This document shows positions 27,906-36,794 of a DNA stretch of 64,000 bases, one piece after another (the first letter of the stretch is position 1; each line of letters opens with the position of its first letter). The notes under the pieces were generated by a model. It was not told the origin of the DNA, made no database searches, and saw only the letters and a list, made by a program, of their open reading frames with translations. A program made the translations under genes and the position numbers. Source of the stretch: Pseudomonas sp. MWU15-20650 (GTDB lineage: Bacteria > Pseudomonadota > Gammaproteobacteria > Pseudomonadales > Pseudomonadaceae); contig NZ_JALJFG010000006.1 of assembly GCF_023242475.1 (NCBI RefSeq), forward strand, positions 124,001 through 188,000. Direction: 5' to 3'.

Positions 27906-29021
27906 ATGAAGCGATTGGCCGGACTTTCCGCACTTGCCTTGATTATCTCCAGCACCAGTGGCTGCGGTTGGATTTGGGGCCCGGAAGGCTACTTCCGTGA
28001 CCGCGGCAGCGATTACCTGGATGCGCAAGCGACCAAACCGATGCAACTGCCACCTGACGTCAACGTAGCCAAGCGTCTTGACCCGTTGCTGCCGATTCCA
28101 CGCAACGTTGCCGACGACACCGTCAAGGGCGAGTTCGTGGTGCCGCGTCCACAGCCGATTGCGTCCGTGGCGCAGGCCAGTGACTACAGCCTGCAGAAGA
28201 GTGGTGACAACCGCTGGATCATGGCTCAGCGCCCACCTGCTGAAGTCTGGCCGGTGGCGGTGCAGTTCTTCCAGGACAACGGTTTCCGCCTGGACCAGCA
28301 GCGCCCGCAGACCGGCGAGTTCACTACCGCGTGGCAGCAGAGCAGCGAACTGTCCGCCAGCATGGCCAAGCGCCTGCAGGCTGGCGGTGTCGCCGCCGAC
28401 AGCGAAGCCCGTGTGCGTGTGCGTATCGAGCCTGGCGTGCAACGCAATACCAGTGAAGTCTATGTGGTCAGCGCCGAGCGTCCTGCCGGCAGCACCGCCA
28501 ACGTCGACTTCACCAACCGTTCGGTCAACACCGGCGTCGACGCCGCACTGGTTGACGAGATGCTGGCCAGCATGAGCCGCATCTCCGAGAAGGGGGGCTC
28601 CGTTTCCCTGCTCGCCGCACGGGATTACGACACGCCTAACCGCGTCAGCCTCACCGAAGACGGCAGCGGTAACGTGGTGCTGAACCTGGGTGAAGACCTC
28701 GACCGTGCGTGGGCCAGTGTCGGCCGCGCGCTGGAGCAAGGTCCTTGGCGTGTCGAGGACATCAACCGCAGCCTGGGCCTGTATTACATCAACGTGGCTG
28801 AAAAGGCCGAGAAGAAAGACGACGAGCCAGGTTTCTTCAGCAAGTTGTTCGGCAGCAAGCCGACCAAGGAAGAGATCGAAACCCGTGCCGAGCGTTACCA
28901 GGTTCGTTTGAGCAAGGTTGGCGAAAACGTACAAGTGACCGTCGAGAAAAACATCAACACCGTTGCACCTGCTGAAACAGCGCGCAAAGTGTTGGGCGTG
29001 ATTCAAGACAACCTGGGCTGA
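27906..29021 (+). CDS. bamC: Outer-membrane assembly lipoprotein BamC
   Basis: The 371-residue protein has a lipoprotein signal ending at Cys20 (TSGC). The segment after it is the conserved unstructured BamD-binding stretch, followed by two helix-grip domains. It is a subunit of the BAM complex that inserts outer-membrane beta-barrels. It follows dapA by 17 bases. Confidence 0.94.
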   Translation: MKRLAGLSALALIISSTSGCGWIWGPEGYFRDRGSDYLDAQATKPMQLPPDVNVAKRLDPLLPIPRNVADDTVKGEFVVPRPQPIASVAQASDYSLQKSGDNRWIMAQRPPAEVWPVAVQFFQDNGFRLDQQRPQTGEFTTAWQQSSELSASMAKRLQAGGVAADSEARVRVRIEPGVQRNTSEVYVVSAERPAGSTANVDFTNRSVNTGVDAALVDEMLASMSRISEKGGSVSLLAARDYDTPNRVSLTEDGSGNVVLNLGEDLDRAWASVGRALEQGPWRVEDINRSLGLYYINVAEKAEKKDDEPGFFSKLFGSKPTKEEIETRAERYQVRLSKVGENVQVTVEKNINTVAPAETARKVLGVIQDNLG

Positions 29022-29025
29022 TCCG

Positions 29026-29784
29026 ATGCGTTTTGCCGTTCTCGGCAGCGGTAGCCAAGGGAACGGTACGCTGGTCGCCCATGACGATACGTACGTGCTG
29101 GTGGATTGTGGTTTCTCCTTGCGGGAAACCGAGCGGCGCCTGCTGCGCCTGGGGGTTCACCCCTCGCAGCTGAGCGCGATTCTGGTGACCCACGAACATG
29201 CCGACCACGTGCATGGCGTGGGTTTGCTGTCTCGGCGCTACAATCTTCCGGTGTACTTGAGTCGCGGTACCTTGCGCGGGATGCGCAAACCCATAGAGCC
29301 CGCAGGTTTCCTGGCAGGTGGCGAGCAACTGCAAGTCGGAGCCTTGAGCATCGATGTGATTGCGGTCGCTCACGATGCCCAGGAGCCGACGCAGTACGTA
29401 TTCAGTGACGGCCAGCGACGCTTCGGCGTATTGACCGACCTGGGTTCCTACTGCGCCAGGGTGCTGGACGGTTACCGGAACCTCGATGCGTTGATGATTG
29501 AGTCGAACCACTGTCGAGACATGTTGGCGCGTGGTCACTACCCGTACTTTCTCAAGCAGCGGGTGGGCGGCGAACTAGGACATTTGAACAACCACCAGGC
29601 GGCGTACCTGGTGTATGAGTTGGGCTGGCAAGACTTGCAACACCTGGTCCTCGCCCATCTGAGCAGCAAGAACAACCTGCCGACGCTTGCCCGGCAATGT
29701 TTTGTCGACACCCTCGGGTGCGACCCGGACTGGCTGCAACTGGCCGATCAAGATTCAGGGCTCGACTGGCGACACATCGCCTAG
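29026..29784 (+). CDS. MBL-fold metallo-hydrolase (YycJ/WalJ-like)
   Basis: The 252-residue protein has the metallo-beta-lactamase motif THEHADHVHG (His56, His58, Asp60, His61) and later metal ligands. It is close in size and motif to YycJ-type cytosolic hydrolases, which may act on nucleic acids. It sits 4 bases after bamC and before purC, a conserved Pseudomonas order. Confidence 0.9.
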   Translation: MRFAVLGSGSQGNGTLVAHDDTYVLVDCGFSLRETERRLLRLGVHPSQLSAILVTHEHADHVHGVGLLSRRYNLPVYLSRGTLRGMRKPIEPAGFLAGGEQLQVGALSIDVIAVAHDAQEPTQYVFSDGQRRFGVLTDLGSYCARVLDGYRNLDALMIESNHCRDMLARGHYPYFLKQRVGGELGHLNNHQAAYLVYELGWQDLQHLVLAHLSSKNNLPTLARQCFVDTLGCDPDWLQLADQDSGLDWRHIA

Positions 29785-29811
29785 CCCACCATTTAGCAAG
29801 CGGAGCCCATC

Positions 29812-30525
29812 ATGGAAAAACGTGAAGAACTCTACCGCGGCAAAGCCAAGTCGGTATACAAGACCGACGACGCCAACCGCCTGATCCTGCTGTTTCGCAA
29901 CGACACTTCGGCGTTCGACGGCAAGCGCATCGAACAGCTTGATCGCAAGGGCATGGTGAACAACAAGTTCAACGCCTTCATCATGCAGAAGCTCGAAGCG
30001 GCCGGCATCCCGACCCAATTCGACAAACTGCTGGGCGACAACGAGTGCCTGGTGAAGAAGCTGGACATGATCCCGGTCGAATGCGTCGTGCGTAACTACG
30101 CTGCCGGCAGCCTGGTCAAGCGCCTGGGCGTGGAGGAGGGCCTCAAGCTCAACCCTTACACGTTCGAACTGTTCCTGAAGGACGACGCCAAGGGCGACCC
30201 GTTCATCAACGAATCCCACGTCGTGGCATTCGGCTGGGGCACCGCTGAACAACTGGCGCGCATGAAGGAGTTGTCCCTCAAGGTCAACGACGTCCTGAGC
30301 AAACTGTTCGACGACGCCGGCTTGCTGCTGGTGGACTTCAAGCTGGAATTCGGCGTCTTCCACGACGGCTCCATCGTCCTGGGCGACGAGTTCAGCCCGG
30401 ACGGCTGCCGCCTGTGGGACAAGGACACCAAGAAGAAGATGGACAAAGACCGCTTCCGCCAGGGCCTCGGTGATGTGATCGAAGCCTACGAAGAAGTCGC
30501 CAATCGTCTCGGCGTACCGCTGTAA
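29812..30525 (+). CDS. purC: SAICAR synthase PurC
   Basis: The 237-residue protein has the N-terminal [11 protein letters not shown] motif, the [13 protein letters not shown] segment and the LVDFKLEFG motif. It ligates aspartate to CAIR in purine synthesis. It ends the dapA-bamC-MBL-purC block and is followed by tRNA-Ser. Confidence 0.97.
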   Translation: MEKREELYRGKAKSVYKTDDANRLILLFRNDTSAFDGKRIEQLDRKGMVNNKFNAFIMQKLEAAGIPTQFDKLLGDNECLVKKLDMIPVECVVRNYAAGSLVKRLGVEEGLKLNPYTFELFLKDDAKGDPFINESHVVAFGWGTAEQLARMKELSLKVNDVLSKLFDDAGLLLVDFKLEFGVFHDGSIVLGDEFSPDGCRLWDKDTKKKMDKDRFRQGLGDVIEAYEEVANRLGVPL

Positions 30526-30608
30526 TCGACGCAAGCATCTGATAGCACGGAAAAAAATCTCTTTTGAGCTTTGCTTCCACGTAACAGGCTGTTATGATGC
30601 GCGCCGTT

Positions 30609-30698
30609 GGAGAGATGCCAGAGTGGCCGAATGGGACGGATTCGAAATCCGTTGTACCTTCACCGGTACCTAGGGTTCGAATCCCTATCTCTCCGCCA
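30609..30698 (+). tRNA. tRNA-Ser (anticodon CGA)
   Basis: The 90-base gene has an encoded CCA. The acceptor arms GGAGAGA and TCTCTCC pair, the discriminator base is G, the anticodon loop TTCGAAA gives CGA at 30643-30645, there is a long variable arm of class II type, and GGTTCGAATCC forms the T arm. The accessory region begins right after it, and serine tRNAs are common integration sites. Confidence 0.97.
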
Positions 30699-31084
30699 TT
30701 ATAGAAAAACCTTTGTAATTCAATGAATTACGAGGGTTCAGAAACAGCGATTTGTAGCAGTAGTTTGTAGCAAATTTTTGCCAAACTGCAGTGATCAAAT
30801 CGCTGTTTTTTTTCGTCTGTACTTTTTATTTTTGCGTTTGAGTCCTACCTCACACTTCATTGGCTCGCACCCTGTGTGACCGCCTATGGTGCGAATCAGC
30901 GTGGTTCGCATCGCTCTGCATAGAACGCGAGCGATTATGCATTCAAAGCTCCTATGGCTCTGTACAGACCGTATGACGTGCTGCTGTGGGTCGGTGCAGA
31001 AGAAGGGCAACCGAGGAGGCTTGCTTTGAATTCGTGGCAAAGAGAGTATTGGCAATCATAGAGCCATCACCGACGGAGATTGCG
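30699..31084. other. Non-coding stretch after tRNA-Ser
   Basis: This stretch of about 390 bases is more AT-rich than the core genes and has no integrase gene or credible ORF. It contains a terminator-like hairpin (30743-30807) and some short inverted repeats near 30890-30925. Confidence 0.5.
30743..30813 (+). terminator. Hairpin with T run after tRNA-Ser
   Basis: Perfect 12-base arms (AACAGCGATTTG and CAAATCGCTGTT) are separated by about 41 bases and followed by eight T. This is a likely end of the purC-tRNA transcript, although the loop is long. Confidence 0.5.
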
Positions 31085-32158
31085 ATGCCGCTTCAAACAA
31101 GGAATGTGTTTGTAGATACCGAATTTTTTGTCAAAGCTGGCTTGGATTTTTCATCCAAGACACTGGAGTCTTTCAAAGAGATTTGTGGTGCTGGCGAGCT
31201 GAATCACCTCACCAGTACGATAGTAGTGCGAGAAGTGAAGCGTAAAATAGGTGAGCACATTGGTGATGCTATCAATGGTGTCAACGCGTTTCGTCGAAAA
31301 GCGAAAATACTGACAAACTCTAATGATGAGGTTATCAAAAACTTATTCGTGCCTTTCGATCAAAAAGAAATCGAAAAACACGCTATTCAGGTTTTTGATG
31401 ATTTCCTCGATGACTCCAATACTACCGTTGTTGATTTGAGCAAGGTAGACGGAAACGAAATTGTCGAAATGTATTTTGATCAACAACCGCCGTTTCAGGG
31501 AGGGAAGAAAAAAAATGAATTCCCTGACGCATTTACGCTTCTGGCTGTTCGGGGGGCATTGAAAGTTCGGGAAGAGATATATGTTGTTTCCGAAGACAAG
31601 GATCTAATTACTTTTTGCGAAGAAAACCCTAGATTCATACAAATCGAAAGCCTAAGCAAACTGCTCGACCTTTATAACTCTCATGATGAAGATCGGTCTA
31701 AATTCATAAAAGAATATATCGAAGAGCATGAAGAGGAAATCAAGCAGACTATCAAATCGTTGATCGAAGATGCTGACGCCTACAACTCGTCGACGTGGGA
31801 GGATGCTGAAGTAGATGAGTTCTCGATTCTCGGCGTTGGAGATTTTGATCCATCTATCATTCATATTGATGATGAAAACTGCCAAATCGTTTGTGATGTT
31901 GAGGTAAATTATCGTGTTTCAGTAACGGGGCCGGATTATGCAAATGGTCGATACGACAGGGAAGACGACGTCATCTATACATTCGAAGATACGACGCAGA
32001 TAGAAGATGGAAAACTAGAATTTACAGTGGAGATCGACCTGTCGTATGAGGTTGACGATGGCGAATTCACTATTCAAGGCATGGATATAAGCGTTCAAGG
32101 TCTATCGGGCGGTATTGAATTCTCAGTAGAGGAAACCCCTTACGAAGATTATCGGTAG
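31085..32158 (+). CDS. PIN-domain protein, possible RNase effector
   Basis: The protein has 357 residues from the ATG at 31085, with GGAG upstream. Residues 1 to about 190 look like a PIN-type nuclease domain of the DUF4935 kind. The acidic candidates are Asp11 in VFVDTEFF, Glu50, Asp148 in FPDAFTLLAV and Asp171 in VVSEDKD. The remaining half is very acidic and beta-rich, with no family I recognise. Base composition is clearly more AT-rich than the flanking core, suggesting transfer. PIN proteins usually cut RNA, often in toxin or phage-defence settings. No short antitoxin gene is adjacent. Confidence 0.7.
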   Translation: MPLQTRNVFVDTEFFVKAGLDFSSKTLESFKEICGAGELNHLTSTIVVREVKRKIGEHIGDAINGVNAFRRKAKILTNSNDEVIKNLFVPFDQKEIEKHAIQVFDDFLDDSNTTVVDLSKVDGNEIVEMYFDQQPPFQGGKKKNEFPDAFTLLAVRGALKVREEIYVVSEDKDLITFCEENPRFIQIESLSKLLDLYNSHDEDRSKFIKEYIEEHEEEIKQTIKSLIEDADAYNSSTWEDAEVDEFSILGVGDFDPSIIHIDDENCQIVCDVEVNYRVSVTGPDYANGRYDREDDVIYTFEDTTQIEDGKLEFTVEIDLSYEVDDGEFTIQGMDISVQGLSGGIEFSVEETPYEDYR

Positions 32159-32268
32159 CATTTACGTTATATTTTCCATTGGTATTTAAGCGTTTGGCCG
32201 CAGATGCGGCCTTTCTTTCCCGGCGATCTGGTCACTGGGTTAACGATGAATTGCTCAAGGATTAGACG

Positions 32269-33273
32269 ATGCTACAAAGCTATGCTTTCTGTAATCGGGA
32301 CGGTTTATTAGGAATCTTCCAAAAAGAAGGCGAAATAATTCACCTGTACGTGGATAGTCCGCATTACATTTACGACTGTCGAAACTGGAAGGAATGGATC
32401 CAACAGACTGAAAGTGATTACGATCAAAGATTCGCTGGCGGGGATATTCTGAAACCTACGGAAAAATCAATTTATTATTATCTGCTTCATTTTTGCGAAA
32501 ATATCAACATTGATGTACTCGATCTGGTTGAGGTCGCTAATCCCGGATTGTTCTTCTCGCGAATAAGTCGAGGGAACTTCCAGTTTAACTACGTGGGAGA
32601 TAGCTACTATCAAGAAATTAGAGCTTACCAAGCAATTCAAGATTCATTAGATTCACTTCTCTACGTTGTTGAACCATCGGTTACAAATTTCGAATCTTAT
32701 GGTCATAAAATACGTGAACTGTTGATATTGGCATGCGCCGAGGTCGAATACCTTTTGCTTAGGGTACTGATTGAAAACGGCTACCCACAAAAGAAAACCT
32801 ACAAAACAAGCGACTACATTTATTGCTTACCAATACTCAAGCTAAATGAATACAAGGTGGTATTGGGTCAATATCCGAATTTAAAAGTTTTTCAACCCTT
32901 TGCTAACTGGAATGCCCAATCACCCACGCAGACGCTTGAGTGGTATGACGCATACAACTCAGTGAAGCACAATCGGGGGGGAAGCTTGAAAAATGCGAAT
33001 TTCAAGAACTTACTTGATGCGATTGCTGCCATTCATATTTTGCTAGAAGCTCAATATGGCAAAAATATCTTCCATAAGTGGACGCAGTATAAAGATGCAA
33101 AAAGCGTCTTTGAAAGCGTTTCACGCCCAAAATGGAGCCCCTCAGAAATTTCAGTACCAATTTTCGAAGGTTACGAAATAAAGCCGAACTGGGTAGGGGC
33201 ACTACAATATTTTGCTTGTTATCCGATTCCAAGCAAACCGCCGAAACCAAAATGCACGACGTGTGGTAGATAA
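32269..33273 (+). CDS. Hypothetical protein, C-terminal half HEPN-like, AT-rich
   Basis: The 334-residue protein is unknown to me. The N-terminal 120 residues are mixed. From about 135 to 265 it is helical and carries the phrase YNSVKHNRGG (229-238), which recurs in HEPN-type helical domains. The strict Rx4-6H catalytic motif is not evident. The C-terminus ends in a short CTTCGR motif that could hold half a metal site. It lies 110 bases after the PIN gene on the same strand with similar AT-rich composition, so the two may form a unit. Function is not assigned. Confidence 0.55.
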   Translation: MLQSYAFCNRDGLLGIFQKEGEIIHLYVDSPHYIYDCRNWKEWIQQTESDYDQRFAGGDILKPTEKSIYYYLLHFCENINIDVLDLVEVANPGLFFSRISRGNFQFNYVGDSYYQEIRAYQAIQDSLDSLLYVVEPSVTNFESYGHKIRELLILACAEVEYLLLRVLIENGYPQKKTYKTSDYIYCLPILKLNEYKVVLGQYPNLKVFQPFANWNAQSPTQTLEWYDAYNSVKHNRGGSLKNANFKNLLDAIAAIHILLEAQYGKNIFHKWTQYKDAKSVFESVSRPKWSPSEISVPIFEGYEIKPNWVGALQYFACYPIPSKPPKPKCTTCGR

Positions 33274-33462
33274 ACGAGTCAGAAACTGGTTTCTCGGTCT
33301 CTGAACGCCCGTGAAACGACGCGTAAAGGCCTTTGATTCAGGTCAAGGTGGTTTAGAACGCTGGGACTTGTACCGGCGTGAAAAATCGCCAACCCCTCTT
33401 TGAATCGCCCCGGGTTTCGTGGACACCTCCATGCCTTAAACTGAGGCCAATTAGCAGGTGCC

Positions 33463-33804
33463 ATGAGCAACCCACGTTATCCCGAAGAATTCAAAATCCA
33501 AGCGGTCAATCAAGTGACCGAAAAGAAGCTGCCTGTCGCTGATGTGGCGGCGCGTCTTGGCGTGTCGACGCATAGCCTCTATGCCTGGATAAAGCGCTAC
33601 AGCAAACCTCAAGCAGAACGGCAGCAAGACGATGATCAGCACGCTGAACTGCGTCGTCTGCGAGCCGAACTCAAGCCGGTCACCGAAGAGCGAGACATCT
33701 TAAAAAAGGCCGCCGCGTACTTTGCCAAGGAGTGCGGTAGAAGTACGCCTTTATCAAGCAGCGAGCGGGCGACTATTCGATTCGACGGCTTTGCCTCACA
33801 CTGA
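33463..33804 (+). CDS. IS3-family transposase OrfA
   Basis: The 113-residue protein has a helix-turn-helix (VADVAARLGVSTHSLYAWIK) and a leucine-zipper segment ending ILKKAAAYFAKECG, the usual IS3 OrfA plan. An A-rich slippery stretch (TTAAAAAAG) near 33699-33707 fits the programmed -1 frameshift used to make the OrfAB transposase. Confidence 0.85.
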   Translation: MSNPRYPEEFKIQAVNQVTEKKLPVADVAARLGVSTHSLYAWIKRYSKPQAERQQDDDQHAELRRLRAELKPVTEERDILKKAAAYFAKECGRSTPLSSSERATIRFDGFASH

Positions 33805-34190
33805 AAGTCCATCCCAGTGGTTATTACGCTTGGTTGTCTGAGCCGCAATCTGCACGCGCTAAAGACGACCAACGATTGCTGGGTTTGATCAAGCATTCGT
33901 GGCTGGAAAGCGGCGGCGTTTATGGCTATCGCAAAATCCATGACGACCTGCGCGAGGTCGGTGAGGTTTGCGGGCGCCATCGTGTGGCAAGGCTGATGCG
34001 TCTTGAAGGGCTGCGCTCTCAGATGATTTGGCTATTGATGCGTTGTTGATGGCGGTTTGGAGGCGTAAACCGAAGCAAGAGGTGATGGTTCATTCCGACC
34101 AGGGCAGCAACACAGCAGCGCCGATTGGCGCAGCTATTTGAAAGCGAACAATTTAGTCGTCAGCATGAGTCATCGAGGCAACTGTCTGGG
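33738..34190 (+). pseudogene. IS3-family transposase OrfB, broken
   Basis: The frame at 33744-34020 encodes the N-terminal part (YAFIKQRAGDYSIRRLCL through GRHRVARLMRLEGLRSQ). It then jumps to a C-terminal piece (AIDALLMAVWRRKPKQEV then HSDQGSN) in another frame near 34031, so roughly the central DDE region is deleted. A further shift follows around 34110, and the rest of the C-terminus is missing. No active transposase can be made. Confidence 0.8.
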
Positions 34191-34264
34191 CCGGTTAGCG
34201 ACCGTTGCTCTGGTTAGCCATCCTTGTCCTCCCACATATGGACGACTTGTCATGAACATCATCG

Positions 34265-35179
34265 CTACCCCAGCAAAGTATGAAGCTGTTGGCGTAATTC
34301 GCCGGAGCTCAACTTCATCTCATCAATGAAGGACATTGCTACTGGCGTCTGTGGCCGATACAACGGTGTGATGAGGTTGACGGAAAATGGTATCGAAATC
34401 GAAAACCGCCGCAAGCACAAACCCTGACTGGCAAAACTCAAGGCCGTCAATGGATTGATAATGCCGACACCGACGTTTTGCTGAACGAAGAAGCAAACGG
34501 CCGCTGCGCTGTGGGTTTCGATGACCGTGCGACATTTGACTTGGGCTTCGGCAAGTATCTTGTCGAGGATGATCCGGTACGGGTCCTGACCCGAAAGGCT
34601 AATCATATTGATACCGGCCATATCCAGAGGCGTAATTACCTTTTTGCCGCACAGCGGATGATTGGATGGCAGCACGCACACTTCATCGCCTGTGAAGATG
34701 TTTTCACATTGGGTACCTGACGGTGTTTCGCTGTTTTCAGTCAGTCCAAAATCATGCCGTTGGGCCGTCATCCATTCTTCGAGCAGTGGTGACTCCTGCG
34801 GAGTGATGTTGATGTTCACTTCCGGAAACGCCTTGATGAACCGACCACACACATAGGGCAACAGGCTCTGCGAAAAGGCAGGCAGGCATGCGATTGTGAG
34901 ACTGCTCTGGAAATTCTTGATCGATAGCGCCGCATTGTGGATGCGTTCGAGCCCGTAATAGGAGGTTTTCACCTCCTCAAACAAGCTCAGCCCCTGAGTG
35001 GTTGGCTGCAAGCGCGCTTGTGTTCGTTCAAACAATTTGAGCCCCAGGACATGCTCGAAACGTGCGATTTCACGGCTGACGGTTGGCTGTGAGGTTTTGA
35101 GCAATGCCGCCGCTTTGGTCACGCTGCCGGTGGTCATGATCGCCCAGAATATTTCGACTTGCCTGAAACTGAATTTCAC
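34265..35179 (-). CDS. LysR-family transcriptional regulator, likely cluster regulator
   Basis: The protein has 304 residues from a GTG at 35179 preceded by a GGGGGA site. An ATG at 35269 is in frame but adds 30 residues before the helix-turn-helix. The DNA-binding part is FRQVEIFWAIMTTGSVTKAA then TSQPTVSREIARFE, followed by the periplasmic-binding-like effector domain. It is divergent from the N-monooxygenase gene, the classical position for a LysR activator of the neighbouring operon. The ligand is unknown. The substitutions in the effector domain resemble opine/amino-acid responsive LysR proteins only loosely. Confidence 0.88.
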   Translation of the reverse strand: MKFSFRQVEIFWAIMTTGSVTKAAALLKTSQPTVSREIARFEHVLGLKLFERTQARLQPTTQGLSLFEEVKTSYYGLERIHNAALSIKNFQSSLTIACLPAFSQSLLPYVCGRFIKAFPEVNINITPQESPLLEEWMTAQRHDFGLTENSETPSGTQCENIFTGDEVCVLPSNHPLCGKKVITPLDMAGINMISLSGQDPYRIILDKILAEAQVKCRTVIETHSAAAVCFFVQQNVGVGIINPLTALSFASQGLCLRRFSISIPFSVNLITPLYRPQTPVAMSFIDEMKLSSGELRQQLHTLLG

Positions 35180-35495
35180 TACATCCCCCCAACACAGATA
35201 CGGCCTGAATCCATTGAAAAACGCAGGCGAGCATAGCACGCGAGCCCATTGCAGCCTTGTTGAAGGCATATCAGAAATGAAACATACCTAAAAAGAAATG
35301 ATATTTTGAATGTGCTGGCCATGTAATTACACTGGCCCGACAAATAAATCTCTACCACTCTGTTCCCATCAGATGTGCGGTCGTGCATCTGTTATTTAGC
35401 AGTGCCGATACGGGCATCAGGACCCTGCGAGAGCAGCAGGCGGATCAAGTTTACGAATGGATTAATTGGAATCGACCCATGTGAGGGTGCAACTT
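35180..35495. promoter_or_regulatory. Divergent promoter region LysR / hydrazine-type cluster
   Basis: This gap of about 315 bases is AT-rich around 35280-35350. It must hold the promoter of the eight-gene plus-strand cluster and probably the LysR operator (a T-N11-A site is expected but I cannot single one out). Confidence 0.5.
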
Positions 35496-36794
35496 ATGGA
35501 CATGCATGATTTGGTCGGCATTGGATTTGGCCCTTCGCATATTGGCTTGGCGGTCTCGCTTTATGAAGATTATAAAGAGGAGACTGAAGGCAAAAAAATC
35601 ACTTTTTTTGAAGCCAAGAACAAGCACGGCTGGCATCATCCCATGATGTTGCCCAGTGCCAAGATGCAAATTTCTTTTATGAAAGATCTTTGTTTTTTGC
35701 GCAACCCAAAAAGTCACTTTACATTTGTGAACTATTTGCATGAGCACCGCCGACTGAGTTCTTTCGCCAACCTGCGCGACTTCAACCCGAGTCGCAAGGA
35801 ATTTGATGATTACCTGCGCTGGGTTGCCGGCCACTTTAATCATGTGACGCGTTACTCATCATGGGTTCAGTCGATTCTGCCGGTTAAAGAAGATAATCAG
35901 GTCGTCGCTCTTGATGTAACCGTCAATGATATGCTGACGGGCAACATACAGGTCGTGAGGACGCAGAATCTTGCCATCGCTATTGGCGGTGAACCGGCAA
36001 TGCCGGTGGCGTGCGCCAGCCCACACGTCTTCCATTCCTCGCAGTTGCTGGAAAAGCTGTCGGAATACGATGAAAACGAACGCTATCGGTTTCTGGTAGT
36101 GGGTTCCGGACAGAGCGCGGCGGAGATTTATCAGCACCTGATAAGTCGTTATCGTCATGCAGATGTGCGGGTGGCGAGCAGTGGCATCGGGTTCAAGCAA
36201 GCCGATGACAGTGAATACGTGAATGAAGTGTTTGATAACGAAATGATCGACCGGTTTTATCATCTGGATCCGGACAATCGCCAAGCACTGATTCGAAAAC
36301 ACTTCGACACCAACTACTCGGTCGCCGATCTGGCAATTATTCAAAGCCTCTATCGTGAAGAATATGAAGCTCTGATTGGCGGGGATGTCGATCGCTTCGG
36401 AATGCTTAAGTTCAAACGGCTCACCGATGTGGTCGAGTACAATAAAGCGTTGTCTGTCACATTGGTTTCGACGCTCGACGGTGAGTGTCAGGAGCTTGAA
36501 GTGGATGTAGTTATCTGTGCTACCGGTTATAGCCGCAAGAATAACTTGGCGCTGCTGGACTCCCTCAAACCTTATTGGGCAGAGTCTGCACACATACCGC
36601 GCTTGAGTCGTAATTACGCCTTGCAGATGACTGCCAACTTTAAACCTAACATTTATATCCAGGGCATGTCGGAGCATACTCATGGGCTGAGCGATACATT
36701 GCTTTCGGTTATTTCGCGACGATCCCATGAAGTGGGTGGGGAAATCGTCAATACGCTGAATAACAGGGCCATGCTGGGAGCAATTACATCGTGA
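35496..36794 (+). CDS. L-lysine/L-ornithine N-monooxygenase (IucD/PvdA/SidA family)
   Basis: The protein has 432 residues from the ATG at 35496 (GAGGG upstream; a TTG at 35466 is in frame). The FAD motif is GIGFGPSHIG (8-17), the NADPH motif VVGSGQSAAE is near 201-210, and the family C-terminal motif ATGY is present. Such enzymes hydroxylate the side-chain amine of lysine or ornithine. There are no siderophore genes nearby. Linkage to the cupin/MetRS-like gene and the DAO-like gene instead matches the N6-hydroxylysine step of hydrazine pathways (Spb38, Tri26 type). Lysine as substrate is supported by the lysA homologue in the same cluster. Its stop overlaps the GTG start of the MFS gene. Confidence 0.9.
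   Translation: MDMHDLVGIGFGPSHIGLAVSLYEDYKEETEGKKITFFEAKNKHGWHHPMMLPSAKMQISFMKDLCFLRNPKSHFTFVNYLHEHRRLSSFANLRDFNPSRKEFDDYLRWVAGHFNHVTRYSSWVQSILPVKEDNQVVALDVTVNDMLTGNIQVVRTQNLAIAIGGEPAMPVACASPHVFHSSQLLEKLSEYDENERYRFLVVGSGQSAAEIYQHLISRYRHADVRVASSGIGFKQADDSEYVNEVFDNEMIDRFYHLDPDNRQALIRKHFDTNYSVADLAIIQSLYREEYEALIGGDVDRFGMLKFKRLTDVVEYNKALSVTLVSTLDGECQELEVDVVICATGYSRKNNLALLDSLKPYWAESAHIPRLSRNYALQMTANFKPNIYIQGMSEHTHGLSDTLLSVISRRSHEVGGEIVNTLNNRAMLGAITS

Larger units (their letters stand above)
33412..34190 (+). mobile_element. Degenerate IS3-family insertion sequence
   Basis: This is the remnant of an IS3-type element: an intact orfA, then an orfB in the -1 frame that is broken by an internal deletion and further frameshifts. 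The limits are approximate because clear terminal inverted repeats are not visible. It lies between the PIN/HEPN-like pair and the biosynthetic region and supports the idea that this segment is a mosaic island. Confidence 0.75.

Noticed and set aside
26977..29006. Two long minus-strand ORFs opposite dapA and bamC
   Set aside because: Both are shadows of conserved essential-type genes.
30699..31084. Integrase gene or repeated tRNA end marking an island boundary
   Set aside because: No integrase frame and no second copy of the tRNA 3' end were seen by eye in the window.
35496..36794. Siderophore (pyoverdine-type) function for the N-monooxygenase
   Set aside because: There are no NRPS, acyltransferase or siderophore receptor genes nearby; the neighbours fit hydrazine formation.
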